The notes below the pieces were generated by a model that saw only the letters and a list, made by a program, of their open reading frames with translations, was not told the DNA's origin and searched no databases. Positions 8,016-17,168 of a DNA stretch of 64,000 nt are shown here, piece after piece. The DNA lies in assembly GCF_039522525.1 (NCBI RefSeq), contig NZ_BAAADO010000005.1:218482-282481 (forward strand). The letters run 5' to 3'. The stretch's first letter is position 1. Every line of letters begins with the position of its first letter. The position numbers were made by a program, and so were the translations under genes. This DNA comes from Salinibacillus aidingensis. GTDB taxonomy: Bacteria; Bacillota; Bacilli; Bacillales; Alkalibacillaceae.

Positions 8016-8396
8016 ATGAGTAGTCTAAAGAAACTGCTTCTCATTATTGGCGGGACTCTTTCTCTTGCTTTAGGGGTTATAGGGATTGTGCTACCATTAA
8101 TACCAACCACACCTCTGCTATTACTGGCAGCAGCCTGTTATGTCCGAAGTTCGGAAAGGCTTTACTTATGGCTGATAAATAATAAATGGTTTGGTCCATA
8201 TATTCGGGATTATCGTGCCGGAAAAGGAATTCCATTAAAGGCGAAAATCATGGGTGTTTCATTAATATGGATCTCAATTGGTTATACAGTCATTTTTGTG
8301 GTGCCCTTAATCGCTGTAAAAATATTACTTGTCCTCATTGCCGGTTATTTCACCTGGTTTATATTACATATTAAAACACGAGTTAAAGAGTTTTAG
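8016..8396 (+). CDS. DUF454 (YbaN-family) small membrane protein
   Basis: 126 residues from the ATG at 8016. The AAGGTGA site at 8004-8010 favours this over an in-frame GTG at 8007. The family signature is clear: two N-terminal helices with GVIGIVLPLIPTTPLLLLAAACYVRSSERLYLWLINNKWFG (in two blocks), a short cytoplasmic loop, and two more helices. DUF454 proteins are inner-membrane proteins of unknown function. It is separated from the two-component genes by a repeat and has its own probable promoter. It lies between the regulators and the exporter they may control. Confidence 0.85.
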   Translation: MSSLKKLLLIIGGTLSLALGVIGIVLPLIPTTPLLLLAAACYVRSSERLYLWLINNKWFGPYIRDYRAGKGIPLKAKIMGVSLIWISIGYTVIFVVPLIAVKILLVLIAGYFTWFILHIKTRVKEF

Positions 8397-8408
8397 GAGG
8401 AAAAGAGC

Positions 8409-8600
8409 TTGCACAAATATACGAGAACAGGAAATATCATCTTTTGGATTGGAATTGTTATTTTCATAATTGGGGCAGCTATGCACGAAAATATCACAGG
8501 TGCCCCGGAGCCTTATACATCCTACGCGAGACCTGTGATGATACTAAGTGTTATTGTCATACTGCTGACCAATTTTTTCAGGAATGATAAGAAAAAATAA
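8409..8600 (+). CDS. Small two-helix membrane protein, unknown
   Basis: 63 residues starting at TTG behind TAGGAGGAAAAGA, 12 nt after the DUF454 stop, so the two are co-transcribed. Two hydrophobic helices (about residues 10-25 and 39-55) are separated by a polar loop containing ENITGAPEPYTSYARP. I do not recognise the family. Good ribosome site, position and hydrophobic pattern support it as real. A terminator follows. Confidence 0.65.
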   Translation: MHKYTRTGNIIFWIGIVIFIIGAAMHENITGAPEPYTSYARPVMILSVIVILLTNFFRNDKKK

Positions 8601-8616
8601 TGGCTGAAGAGAAATA

Positions 8617-8645
8617 GGCCTGGATGCATGATATCCAGGCCTTCC
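8617..8645 (+). terminator. Rho-independent terminator
   Basis: Stem GGCCTGGAT/ATCCAGGCC with a 7-nt loop followed by TTCCTT, 16 nt after the small membrane protein gene. Confidence 0.7.
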
Positions 8646-8967
8646 TTATGTCCACTTTACTAAATTTGAGAACAGATGAAGTTCGCCCCGTTACAGATAA
8701 ATAACCTCTATTCATCTCAAGCCACTAAAATCAGACAAATGTCGTCCTTCTCCTATTCAATTTTTCATAATATATCCAACTAACTGTCAGAACCATCACC
8801 TTGATTATCTTCTCACGTTGGGATTCCCACATAACTTGCCTACATGACCTCCGTCACATCTCAGGGTCACAATTAGTGACTGCAGGATGATGCGGAGGGT
8901 TTTTAAGTTCTATATGATAAGAATAAATAGGGCTGGTTAAACGTTTTAAAATCAGGAGGGAAGTTTT
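8646..8967. other. Intergenic region before the ABC exporter operon
   Basis: About 320 nt without a supportable gene. It must hold the exporter promoter. An interrupted inverted repeat around 8870-8882 (GGGTCACAATTAGTGAC) is a possible operator half-site for the LuxR-type regulator, but it is not a recognised consensus. The site CAGGAGGGAAG for the first exporter gene is at its end. Confidence 0.4.
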
Positions 8968-9900
8968 ATGCTGGAAGCTTTAGATTTAAAAAAGCAGTTT
9001 ATGAAGACCAAGGCTGTAGATGGTGTGAATTTATTTATTGAACAGGGCGAAATTGTCGGGCTGCTTGGTCCAAATGGGGCAGGCAAGTCGACCACCATTT
9101 CGATCATCTCTTCGCTGCTTTCTCCAACAAGTGGGGATGTTCGCTTTTTTAATGAAAGTATTATTAAACAGCCGCAGTATTTACGGAAACATCTTGGGGT
9201 TGTTCCTCAGGAAATTGCATTATATGAAAATCTGACTGCAATGGAAAACCTGCAATTTTTCGGAAAAATTTATCGTCTTTCTTCTGATGTGATGAGTACA
9301 AAAATTAAGGAAGTGCTGGAGATTATCGGACTTCAGGAGAAACAACATGATCTTGTGAAGACTTTTTCTGGTGGGATGAAAAGGCGATTAAATATTGGTG
9401 TGGCCTTGCTGCATGAACCGAAGCTGATTTTTATGGATGAGCCAACGGTGGGGATTGATCCACAATCAAGAAAATATATTTTAGATACCGTTAAACGGTT
9501 AAATCGGGAGCAGAACCTAACCATTCTTTATACGAGTCACTATATGGAGGAAGCGGAGTACTTATGCGATCGGATTTATATTATGGATCAAGGTCATATT
9601 ATTGCCTCTGGAAATAAAAACGAAATTAAAGGGATTCTGTCAGCTGAGCAAACGGTTGTGATTGAGGTCGAAACAATGGAGGAGACCTTTTTAAACACGT
9701 TGAAGGACCATCCTTCTGTGAGGCAAATCGATAATCAGGATAAATCAGTCAGTGTGATTGTTCCTCGTGAGATTGATTTTTTTCAAACCATTATAAATAT
9801 AGCCAATGAAAACGGGACAATCTTAAAATCTGTTCAAATTCAACCCCCGTCATTGGAAGATGTATTTCTTCATCTAACAGGAAAGGGCTTACGGGATTAG
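8968..9900 (+). CDS. ABC-2 exporter ATP-binding protein (LnrL-like)
   Basis: 310 residues. Walker A GPNGAGKST at 34-42, Q-loop (VVPQEIALYENLTA), signature SGGMKRRL, Walker B LIFMDEPTVGIDP, and switch His in LYTSHYMEEAEYLCDR. After the nucleotide-binding domain (about 1-220) comes the C-terminal extension usual in DrrA/CcmA-type drug exporters. It energises the two permeases encoded downstream. Start ATG behind AGGAGGG; 11 nt separate it from the first permease. Size and order match B. subtilis LnrL-LnrM-LnrN. The substrate (a membrane-active antibiotic or lipid) is not shown by sequence. Confidence 0.92.
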   Translation: MLEALDLKKQFMKTKAVDGVNLFIEQGEIVGLLGPNGAGKSTTISIISSLLSPTSGDVRFFNESIIKQPQYLRKHLGVVPQEIALYENLTAMENLQFFGKIYRLSSDVMSTKIKEVLEIIGLQEKQHDLVKTFSGGMKRRLNIGVALLHEPKLIFMDEPTVGIDPQSRKYILDTVKRLNREQNLTILYTSHYMEEAEYLCDRIYIMDQGHIIASGNKNEIKGILSAEQTVVIEVETMEETFLNTLKDHPSVRQIDNQDKSVSVIVPREIDFFQTIINIANENGTILKSVQIQPPSLEDVFLHLTGKGLRD

Positions 9901-9911
9901 GAGGGGTTTAT

Positions 9912-11168
9912 ATGTTGTTTGCGTTTATGAAAAAACAGCTGCTTTTAATGATCAGGGACAGGACCAATTTCACACTTTTACTCGTAATGCCTATTATTCT
10001 TGTTTTTATCATTAATTTTGCGATTGGCGATTTAATGACGGAAGATACACCTGAGATTGATGCAAAAGTAGCCATCGTAGAGCATACAAGTGAGGAATCT
10101 CAATTAAATCAAATCAAAGAAGAAATAAATGAGATGTCCATTCCTGAAGATGCCAGAAATGATATGGTCCAAGGAATCACTGAGTTTCAACCGATTCAGA
10201 TATTAAAACAAGACGTCCTGGGTGGTCCTAAGCATCAGGAAATGGTGGATGTTAAGGAAATCGGTGTGGAAGAAATGAATACTGCAAAAGTAAACAAACA
10301 ATACGCAGCTATTATTGAAGTTCCGGAGAATTTTTCTTATAGACTTGTGAAATCTATTTTTTTAGGTGAAGGAGAACCACCAGAATTGTCATTATATGTG
10401 AATCAGGAGGAAGAATTAGCAGGTCAGGTTATAGAAGATTTACTGGTAGCCTATCAGGAACAATTACAGACTTCGACGATTTTAGAGCAAAATGGACTTG
10501 GTGAATTAAGGATTACCTCTCAGGATGTGAAAGGGGAAACAGTGGCTATATCAGGGATGAATCCTATTACGAATACGACCTATTATGTAGTGGGTATGAG
10601 TGTGATGTTTGTTTTATATATTGCCTCTACAATGGGTGCATATGCTTACGAGGAAAAAAGAGATCATTTATTTAATAGGATTCTCATAGCAAATGTTTCT
10701 AGATGGGTTTACTTTTTAAGTATATTCATCTCCAGTTCATTTACAGGGTTTATTCAATTAATGATATTGTTTAGTGTCTCCGTTACGATTTTTGATGTTA
10801 CTTTACCGAACTTTCCCTCATTTTTGGCAACATCAATTTTATTAAGCTTTTCGGTTGGAGGTATTGCGTCACTTTTAACTTCTATCAATTATCGCCTTAA
10901 CTCAGATCAGGCATCTGCCATTTTTGGAAGCGCAATTGTTACGTTATTTGCCTTTTTTGGTGGGAGCTTTTTCCCTATAGGAGGAGATGTGATAAATACT
11001 CTCGGAAAGTTAACACCAAATGGATCTGGGCTGACAGCTTTTTTGTCTGCATTTCAAGGGTATGGAATGGAGGATATTAGCGGCTATTTGTTTTATCTGG
11101 GCGGACTTACACTTGTGACTCTCGTAATGGCTGTTGTTATTTTTCCGAAAAGGGGGAAGGCGGTATGA
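9912..11168 (+). CDS. ABC-2 exporter permease 1 (LnrM-like)
   Basis: 418 residues in the ABC2_membrane_3 layout. One N-terminal helix (about 18-38) is followed by a long extracytoplasmic domain (about 40-225), then five helices (about 228-412). The segment TPNGSGLTAFLSAFQGYG before the last helix is typical of DrrB/YhfI-type permeases. The site GGAGGGG precedes the ATG. It overlaps the next permease gene by 4 nt (ATGA). It forms the transmembrane part of the exporter together with the next gene. Confidence 0.9.
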   Translation: MLFAFMKKQLLLMIRDRTNFTLLLVMPIILVFIINFAIGDLMTEDTPEIDAKVAIVEHTSEESQLNQIKEEINEMSIPEDARNDMVQGITEFQPIQILKQDVLGGPKHQEMVDVKEIGVEEMNTAKVNKQYAAIIEVPENFSYRLVKSIFLGEGEPPELSLYVNQEEELAGQVIEDLLVAYQEQLQTSTILEQNGLGELRITSQDVKGETVAISGMNPITNTTYYVVGMSVMFVLYIASTMGAYAYEEKRDHLFNRILIANVSRWVYFLSIFISSSFTGFIQLMILFSVSVTIFDVTLPNFPSFLATSILLSFSVGGIASLLTSINYRLNSDQASAIFGSAIVTLFAFFGGSFFPIGGDVINTLGKLTPNGSGLTAFLSAFQGYGMEDISGYLFYLGGLTLVTLVMAVVIFPKRGKAV

Positions 11169-12244
11169 AGGGGATTCTGTATGCACAATTCAAACTACTA
11201 TTACGGAGACCGTCCACATTTCTTTTAATGACAGGGGTAAGTATATTATTTGCGTTATTTTTTGGTCTCAGCTCATTTGGTCAAGCCAATCTGCCTGTGT
11301 ATAGTGATATGTCTAAGGAAAATACAGAGCTGGTGATGAATCATCTTGAAGAAGCGGATACTCAGAGTTTTGAAATGGTAGAAAAAGAGGAGTTGTATAA
11401 AAGCATTCGTGAGGGAAATGCAGAAGCAGGATTACATCTATACGAAGATCACTATGAAGTTGTCATTGCATCAGAAACGCCTGCAAAGGTCATCCTCGAA
11501 CAGAATATCCAGAAGGCTTTTGCATATTACTTGCAGGATAAAAAGATTGCTTCGGCTGATGGTAACCAGACAAAGGTGATGGAGCAGCTTGAGGCACCTA
11601 TGTTCTCTATTGAAACGAGCACTTTGGCGGATGAAGATAGCTTTGCATATGATGCCGAGCTCCAGGCGATATTCGGAATGACCGTCTTTTTTGTTATATA
11701 TACAGTAGCTTATAATGTCATTCAAATTTTAGTGGCAAAACAACAAAAGATTTGGGACCGATTTATTTTGTCGCCCGTTAAGAAATGGGAGATGTATGCA
11801 GGGATTTTAAGCTATGCCTTTATTCTTGGCTATATTCAGGTTGTAATGGTATTTAGCATCATGAAATTCGGGTTTGATGTAAATTTTTACGGTAGTTTTC
11901 CGGAGACTCTGATTCTGCTGATTCCCTATGTGTTAGCCATTGTCTCTTTATCGTTATTGATTGCTGCCATCTCGAAAAACTATCAAACGTTTAACGCTAT
12001 TACCTCACTGACAGCGGTTAGCATGGCAATGGTTGGAGGATCCTACTGGCCAATTGAAATTGTAAGCAACAAAGGTATGCTGGCACTGTCTCATATCGAT
12101 CCTGTCACATATATAATGGATGCCCTGAAATCCGTTACCATCTACGGACAGACTCTGAGCGAGACAATGTTCCCGGTAAGCATCCTCCTACTGATGACCG
12201 TCATCATAATGGGAATCGGCCTAAATCTGATGGAAAGAAAATAA
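11165..12244 (+). CDS. ABC-2 exporter permease 2 (LnrN-like)
   Basis: 359 residues with the same architecture as its neighbour: N-terminal helix, extracytoplasmic domain (about 40-170), and five C-terminal helices. The motif GGSYWPIEIVSN resembles the GGSFFPIGGDVIN of the first permease, so the two are paralogues expected to form a heterodimer. The ATG overlaps the previous stop. The operon ends nine bases before a family 1 repeat pair. Confidence 0.9.
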   Translation: MKGILYAQFKLLLRRPSTFLLMTGVSILFALFFGLSSFGQANLPVYSDMSKENTELVMNHLEEADTQSFEMVEKEELYKSIREGNAEAGLHLYEDHYEVVIASETPAKVILEQNIQKAFAYYLQDKKIASADGNQTKVMEQLEAPMFSIETSTLADEDSFAYDAELQAIFGMTVFFVIYTVAYNVIQILVAKQQKIWDRFILSPVKKWEMYAGILSYAFILGYIQVVMVFSIMKFGFDVNFYGSFPETLILLIPYVLAIVSLSLLIAAISKNYQTFNAITSLTAVSMAMVGGSYWPIEIVSNKGMLALSHIDPVTYIMDALKSVTIYGQTLSETMFPVSILLLMTVIIMGIGLNLMERK

Positions 12245-12252
12245 TTAAGCTA

Positions 12253-12310
12253 GGGACAGTCCCCACATTCACTAACGCGTTAACGCTTTAAAGGATGTGG
12301 GGACAGTCCC
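12253..12310. repeat. Family 1 palindromic repeat, inverted pair (copy c)
   Basis: GGGACAGTCCCCACAT at 12253-12268 and, in the opposite sense, GCTTTAAAGGATGTGGGGACAGTCCC at 12285-12310, separated by a spacer with the palindrome AACGCGTT. The two arms can pair into a cruciform or RNA hairpin after the exporter operon and may act as its terminator. Confidence 0.8.
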
Positions 12311-12319
12311 GCCCTCTTA

Positions 12320-12347
12320 TTGAAAAATTCTAAAAAATTGGTAAAAT
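12320..12347 (+). promoter_or_regulatory. Candidate sigma-A promoter of the acyl-CoA synthetase gene
   Basis: TTGAAA, 16-nt spacer, TAAAAT, ending 27 nt before the TTG start. It directly follows repeat copy c. Confidence 0.45.
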
Positions 12348-12374
12348 GGAGAAAAACGGAAAGGGGATGAGTGT

Positions 12375-13949
12375 TTGTATCAGGATGAGTTAATTGCTCC
12401 GCAGAAATATAATATTGTGTCGGAATTTGAGTGTTTTGCTGATGATCCAGCCCGATTGGCGATCAAGTGGGAGGATGATCAGGGACAGACAGCTGAGATT
12501 ACATATAAGAAACTGATTCAAAATGCCAATAAAATTGGAAACGCTTTCTTGAATCTGGGGCTTCAGAAGGGGGACAAAATTCTTGTTATGGTCCCTAAGA
12601 GAATTGAAGCTTACCAGATTTATATTGCTGCTTTAAAAATTGGGGTTGTGGTGATCCCCAGTTCGGAAATGCTCCGGGCGAAAGACATTGAGTATCGGCT
12701 GAGTCACGGGGAAGCAAAGGCTGTCATCAGCTATTATCCATTTACCGATGAATTTGATCAAGTAAGCAGCATTAACAATGTGAAGAAGCTCGTTGTTGGA
12801 CAGGAGAAGGAAGGCTGGGTATTGCTGGATTCATTAATGGATGCTGAGAGTGATCAGCTGGAAATCGCGAACACTTCACGGGATGACATGTCCTTTCTCT
12901 CTTATACATCAGGCACAACCGGCAATCCAAAAGGCGTTGTACATACCCATGGGTGGGGCTATGCCCATTTGAAAACAGCGGCGAGCAACTGGCTTAGCAT
13001 TGAAGAGAACGACACAGTTTGGGCGACAGCAGGACCTGGATGGGCCAAGTGGCTCTGGAGTCCATTCCTGTCAGTATTAGGATCAGGGGCGACTGGTTTT
13101 GTTTATGCCGGGAAATTTGACCCGCAAAAATATTTACAGCTACTCGATCAGTATGAAGTCAATGTGTTATGCTGCACACCAACAGAATACCGGCTTATGG
13201 CCAAAGTTGATAATCTCTCAGACTATCATTTAACTCACCTTCACAGCGCAGTCTCTGCAGGTGAGCCCTTAAATCGTGAAGTCATTGATACCTTCCGAAG
13301 CCATTTTGATGTGACTGTCAGGGACGGCTATGGCCAGACGGAAAATACTCTCTTGGTCGGTGTTACGAAGCGTATGGAGGTTAAACCAGGTTCGATGGGC
13401 AAGCCTACACCTGGCAATCTGGTTGAAATCATTGATGAAAATGGCGAACCGGTCAAACCGGGGCAGGTAGGGGATATTGCCGTCCATCTGGATACACCTG
13501 CTTTATTTAAGCACTACTATAAAGAGCCTGAAAAAACAAAGGCATCAAGGCGTGGAGACTACTATTTGACAGGTGATCAGGCATCCAAAGATGAGGACGG
13601 TTACTTCTGGTTTGAAGGTCGCAGCGATGATATTATCATAAGTTCGGGCTATACAATTGGGCCTTTCGAGGTTGAGGATGCCCTGGTGAAGCATCCATCA
13701 GTACAGGAGTGTGCAGTTGTAGCAAGCCCTGATCCTGATCGTGGGGCTGTTGTCAAAGCGTTTGTGGTTTTAAAAGGAGAGGTTCCTGCTGATGAAGAAG
13801 CACTCATAAAACAACTGCAGGATCATGTGAAAAAGCAGACGGCGCCTTATAAATATCCACGCAAAATTGAGTTTATTGAGGAACTGCCTAAAACCACTTC
13901 AGGGAAAATTCGCCGCATAGAGCTGCGCAAACGGGAACAAACTGTCTAA
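12375..13949 (+). CDS. Acyl-CoA synthetase (AMP-forming), YtcI/MbcS type
   Basis: 524 residues. It activates a carboxylic acid to acyl-AMP and then acyl-CoA in the cytoplasm. AMP-binding motif SYTSGTTGNPKGVVHTH (about 177-193), adenine-binding DGYGQTENT, hinge and ATP contacts YLTGDQASKDEDGYFWFEGRSDD, and the catalytic Lys in TTSGKIRRIELR near the C-terminus are all present. The tryptophan-rich WATAGPGWAKWLWSP segment is typical of medium- and branched-chain acyl-CoA synthetases. The closest functional guess is a branched- or medium-chain enzyme like Listeria MbcS or B. subtilis YtcI. Start TTG behind AAGGGGATG. Single gene, ended by a bidirectional terminator. Confidence 0.9.
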   Translation: MYQDELIAPQKYNIVSEFECFADDPARLAIKWEDDQGQTAEITYKKLIQNANKIGNAFLNLGLQKGDKILVMVPKRIEAYQIYIAALKIGVVVIPSSEMLRAKDIEYRLSHGEAKAVISYYPFTDEFDQVSSINNVKKLVVGQEKEGWVLLDSLMDAESDQLEIANTSRDDMSFLSYTSGTTGNPKGVVHTHGWGYAHLKTAASNWLSIEENDTVWATAGPGWAKWLWSPFLSVLGSGATGFVYAGKFDPQKYLQLLDQYEVNVLCCTPTEYRLMAKVDNLSDYHLTHLHSAVSAGEPLNREVIDTFRSHFDVTVRDGYGQTENTLLVGVTKRMEVKPGSMGKPTPGNLVEIIDENGEPVKPGQVGDIAVHLDTPALFKHYYKEPEKTKASRRGDYYLTGDQASKDEDGYFWFEGRSDDIIISSGYTIGPFEVEDALVKHPSVQECAVVASPDPDRGAVVKAFVVLKGEVPADEEALIKQLQDHVKKQTAPYKYPRKIEFIEELPKTTSGKIRRIELRKREQTV

Positions 13950-13957
13950 ACATAAGT

Positions 13958-13987
13958 AAACCTCCAGGATACCTGGGGGTTTCTTTT
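13958..13987. terminator. Bidirectional terminator
   Basis: Stem AAACCTCCAGG/CCTGGGGGTTT with an ATA loop, flanked by TTTCTTTT on the plus side. It separates the convergent acyl-CoA synthetase and lipoprotein genes. Confidence 0.75.
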
Positions 13988-13990
13988 GGT

Positions 13991-14380
13991 TTATGAGTTC
14001 TTAAAGTAGTTAATGGTATGTAAATCCTTAACATGACTTGATTTTAAATCATAGCCGATATGTGTGTTAGCCGGATCCATAGCCATCCCTGATTTTTTTG
14101 TCAGCCACATCCATAACGTTTTTGACTCTTCATCATCAAAATAAAAGGTGACCTCATAATCGTGCGTTCGGATATCCATTACACCATTTAATTTTTCCGC
14201 TTCCTGAAACGCCTGCTTCAGCATTTGAATTTCTTCCTCATCAGTCGTTGTATAAGTCTTTTGATCGTCCGTCTTCTTCACCACTACTTTTTCAATGGGA
14301 TGATGAGGCAATAAGTTTGAAGAGCTGCAGCCGGATATTAGAAGAAAAAAGATGCCAATTCCACCCAGAACCTTTCTCAT
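13991..14380 (-). CDS. Small lipoprotein, unknown function
   Basis: 129 residues. The signal peptide MRKVLGGIGIFFLLISGC ends in a lipobox (LISGC), so the mature protein would be lipid-anchored at Cys18 on the outer face of the membrane. The remaining 110 residues are charged, with a Trp-rich motif (LWMWLTKKSGMA) and a C-terminal segment HVKDLHTI. I do not recognise a named family. The ribosome site GGAGGGAAACG precedes the ATG. Confidence 0.75.
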   Translation of the reverse strand: MRKVLGGIGIFFLLISGCSSSNLLPHHPIEKVVVKKTDDQKTYTTTDEEEIQMLKQAFQEAEKLNGVMDIRTHDYEVTFYFDDEESKTLWMWLTKKSGMAMDPANTHIGYDLKSSHVKDLHTINYFKNS

Positions 14381-14525
14381 GACGTTTCCCTCCCTGTATA
14401 AATAGACGATTTTAAGGTGGAAAATGTTTCAAATTTTTGTATAAAAATTTAATGGAAGGATTACAGACCTCTCGTATGTAATATATAAATAGACACAAAA
14501 TTTTTCCTGTTAGGGGGATTCGAAC

Positions 14526-15500
14526 ATGGCAATCGTTCGTTTTGGGATTTTAAGTACAGCAGGAATTGCACAAAAACAACTCATTCCTGCCATCAGTCGA
14601 GCAGAGAATGCGGAAGTCCGGGCCATAGCAAGCGGCAGTGATTCGGGAAAGGCCATGGATGTGGCTTCTCAGCTTCACATTCCTAAAGTCCATGAAAGCT
14701 ATGAGGCTTTATTAGATGATCCGGAAATTGATGCGGTATATATTCCTGTACCTAACCATTTACATAAGGAGTGGGTAATCAAGGCGGCGGAAAAAGGAAA
14801 GCATGTCCTATCTGAAAAGCCAGCTGCCATTAATGCTGTTGAAACAAAAGAATTAGTGGAGGCCTGCGAAAAAAACGGGGTCAAATATATGGAAGGCTTC
14901 ATGTATCAGTTTCATAGTCAACATGATCGGGTGAAGGAAATCATCGCTTCAGGGGAAATTGGAGAGGTGCAGCTGATGAAGGCGAGCTTTTCTTTTTTGC
15001 TGGATAAGCCAGAAGGAAATATTCGTATGGATCCAACCAAAGGGGGCGGCAGTATTTATGATATCGGCTGCTACTGTATTCATTCCATTCGCCACATCTT
15101 AGAAGATGAGCCTGAAAGTGTCCACGTGGAGGCGGATGTTGACCCTGAGTTTGGGGTGGATACGTCGGCATACGGAATTTTTCATATGAAAAGCGGGATA
15201 AAGGCGGTATTTGATTGCAGCTTTAAAATGCCTTTTCGTTCCAAATATGAGGTAGTAGGTACAGAGGGAATCATTACGGTACCTCGTGCTTATCGACCAG
15301 ATAATTATAATCATAAGGGAATTGTCAGAGTTGAAAAAGAAGGAGAAGTTCGGGAAGAGACACTTATTAAGGATCAGTATAAGGCAGAAGTAGAGCATTT
15401 TTCACAGGCGGTTCTGGAGGACGGGGAGCCGTTCTATACAGGGAGGGATACCATTCGTAATATGGAGGCTATTGACAGGTGTTATTCCTTTGTAAATTAA
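14526..15500 (+). CDS. Gfo/Idh/MocA-family NAD(P)-dependent oxidoreductase
   Basis: 324 residues. The N-terminal Rossmann domain (about 1-120) has the nucleotide motif GILSTAGIAQKQLIPAI and the hallmark SEKPAAINAVE (EKP). The C-terminal domain carries GGGSIYDIGCYCIHSIRH, the substrate-site helix with the conserved Gly-x-x-Asp-x-Gly-x-His-like pattern. Such enzymes oxidise or reduce sugars, inositols and related aldehydes. The substrate is not evident. Start ATG behind AGGGGGAT. It is followed after 29 nt by an aldo/keto reductase with a good ribosome site, so the two probably form an operon in sugar or polyol metabolism. Confidence 0.9.
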   Translation: MAIVRFGILSTAGIAQKQLIPAISRAENAEVRAIASGSDSGKAMDVASQLHIPKVHESYEALLDDPEIDAVYIPVPNHLHKEWVIKAAEKGKHVLSEKPAAINAVETKELVEACEKNGVKYMEGFMYQFHSQHDRVKEIIASGEIGEVQLMKASFSFLLDKPEGNIRMDPTKGGGSIYDIGCYCIHSIRHILEDEPESVHVEADVDPEFGVDTSAYGIFHMKSGIKAVFDCSFKMPFRSKYEVVGTEGIITVPRAYRPDNYNHKGIVRVEKEGEVREETLIKDQYKAEVEHFSQAVLEDGEPFYTGRDTIRNMEAIDRCYSFVN

Positions 15501-15529
15501 GGTTTCGCGAAGACTAAGGAGGCGAAAAA

Positions 15530-16513
15530 ATGAACTATCGTCAATTGGGAAATACAGATTTAAAGGTTAGTGAATTAAGCTTCGGAACCTGGGCGATAGG
15601 TGGAGCATGGGGAAAAACGTCAGATAAGGAAGCCCTGCAGGCACTGGATGTTGCAATGGATGCTGGAGTCAACTTTTTTGATACAGCGGATGTTTATGGC
15701 GATGGCCACAGTGAAGAATTACTGGCTAAGGCAACAAAAGGGAAGGAAGACCGTATCCACATTGCTTCCAAATTTTGCAGAGCAGGCGATATTCATGACC
15801 CGGACAACTATTCGGAAGAGCAGGTGCGTACCTATTTGGAAAATACGTTGAAGCGACTGAACCGTGAACGCCTGGATCTTTATCAGATTCATTGCCCGCC
15901 AATGGAGATATTAAAGGATGGTAAAGTATTTGAGGTGCTTGATAAGCTGCAGGAGAAAGGGAAAATCAGGTACTACGGTGTCAGTGTGGAAACCGTAGAA
16001 GAAGGACTGCTCTGTCTGGAAAATCCAAATGTGCGTACGCTTCAGGTAATTTTTAATATTTTCCGGCAAAAGCCTTTAGAAGAACTGCTGCCTAAAGCCA
16101 AGAAGCAGGGTGTCGGGATTCTGGCACGAGTTCCCCTGGCCAGTGGTCTGCTGACGGGTAAATTTACCAAAAATCATCAATTTGAATCGGATGATCACCG
16201 CCGATTTAATCAGAACGGAGAAGAGTTTAATGTCGGGGAAACCTTTGCCGGTCTGGAATTTGCAAAAGGTGTGGAACTGAGTGAGAAGCTCAGCTGGATT
16301 GCGAATAACCGGGAAAATATGACCAGAGCAGCTTTACGGTGGATATTGGATCAGAATGAAATTTCCTGCGTCATCCCGGGGTTCAAAAACATAAAACAGG
16401 TGGAGGATAACCTCGGAGCTTTATCTGTTCCATCTTTTAGTACGGATGAGGCGAATCAGTTGAAGGAATTTTATCGGAATGAGGTTCATCCCCATATACG
16501 CGGGGCTTATTGA
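15530..16513 (+). CDS. Aldo/keto reductase (IolS/YcsN-like)
   Basis: 327 residues, TIM-barrel aldo/keto reductase. The catalytic tetrad is visible: Asp and Tyr in FFDTADVYGDGHSE, Lys in IASKFCRAG, and His in YQIHCPP. The NADP-binding C-terminal segment CVIPGFKNIKQVEDNLGA is present. Start ATG behind AAGGAGGCG. It lies downstream of the Gfo/Idh oxidoreductase and could act on the same carbonyl substrate. The substrate is unknown. Confidence 0.9.
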   Translation: MNYRQLGNTDLKVSELSFGTWAIGGAWGKTSDKEALQALDVAMDAGVNFFDTADVYGDGHSEELLAKATKGKEDRIHIASKFCRAGDIHDPDNYSEEQVRTYLENTLKRLNRERLDLYQIHCPPMEILKDGKVFEVLDKLQEKGKIRYYGVSVETVEEGLLCLENPNVRTLQVIFNIFRQKPLEELLPKAKKQGVGILARVPLASGLLTGKFTKNHQFESDDHRRFNQNGEEFNVGETFAGLEFAKGVELSEKLSWIANNRENMTRAALRWILDQNEISCVIPGFKNIKQVEDNLGALSVPSFSTDEANQLKEFYRNEVHPHIRGAY

Positions 16514-16569
16514 TGGAAGGGGAGCTTAACGCTTTCCTTCTTATTTTTCTATAAAAAGGAGTGACCACG

Positions 16570-16755
16570 TTGTTTCTTGTATATTTGCTTCTTTTCTTTG
16601 CCTTGATTGTTTCTATTGGTTTTCTTTTTGACCGGAAGCATAAGGTGAAGGATCCACAGAAAATGAAGGAACAGGATCAGAGTCGTGATCGTGCACTGGC
16701 TGAGACAGAACGACAGACGATGAATAAGACGTTTCAGGATCACAGTCATTGGTAG
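16570..16755 (+). CDS. Small single-pass membrane protein
   Basis: 61 residues from TTG at 16570, chosen because AAGGAG at 16556-16561 is correctly spaced for it and overlaps an in-frame GTG at 16561. One hydrophobic helix (about residues 3-21) is followed by a charged cytoplasmic tail ending in FQDHSHW. Unknown function. The good ribosome site and the terminator behind it support expression. Confidence 0.55.
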   Translation: MFLVYLLLFFALIVSIGFLFDRKHKVKDPQKMKEQDQSRDRALAETERQTMNKTFQDHSHW

Positions 16756-16774
16756 GGACGTTTTTTTAGACCAG

Positions 16775-16811
16775 AAAGGAGCATTCCCATTCAGGGGATG
16801 CTCCTTTTTTT
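16775..16811 (+). terminator. Rho-independent terminator
   Basis: 14-bp stem AAAGGAGCATTCCC/GGGGATGCTCCTTT with a 5-nt loop, followed by a T-run. Confidence 0.9.
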
Positions 16812-17168
16812 GCCTGGAGCCACAGCTGAACAAACGGAGCTTCCGCCTTTGTTCCGCGTATCATTTGTCGATAGCTTGTTAGTATTTAGAATGTTTTGAC
16901 AATTTTTGTCAATAAGCTTGATTTTTTAATTTTAGCTTATTATTGTAGTTAATAAGATTGACTTATAATTACAAAATTTAACAATACACCCACGAATTTT
17001 ACTACATTTTCAATAATCATATTCTGCAGGGAACCACTGAAATATTCCTCTATGAAAATACTTCAGACACAAATTCAATTGATAGTAAAAGTTATGAAGA
17101 ATCATGGAACACATTGTTTTTTAAAACGATTAGAAAATAGTGTAACCATTAAAAAGGGAGGAACCTTG
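16812..17168 (+). promoter_or_regulatory. AT-rich leader of the surface-protein/sortase locus
   Basis: 357 nt without a gene. It contains the hairpin TTGACAATTTTTGTCAA at about 16896-16912 and several AT-rich promoter-like blocks (TTGACTTATAAT near 16962). An in-frame ATG at 17052 exists but has no ribosome site and would add 39 residues ahead of the signal peptide. The true start is taken as 17169. Confidence 0.45.

Noticed and set aside
17052..17168. Longer start for the Asp-Ala surface protein
   Set aside because: No ribosome site at 17052, and it would place 39 extra residues before the signal peptide; GGGAGGAA supports 17169.
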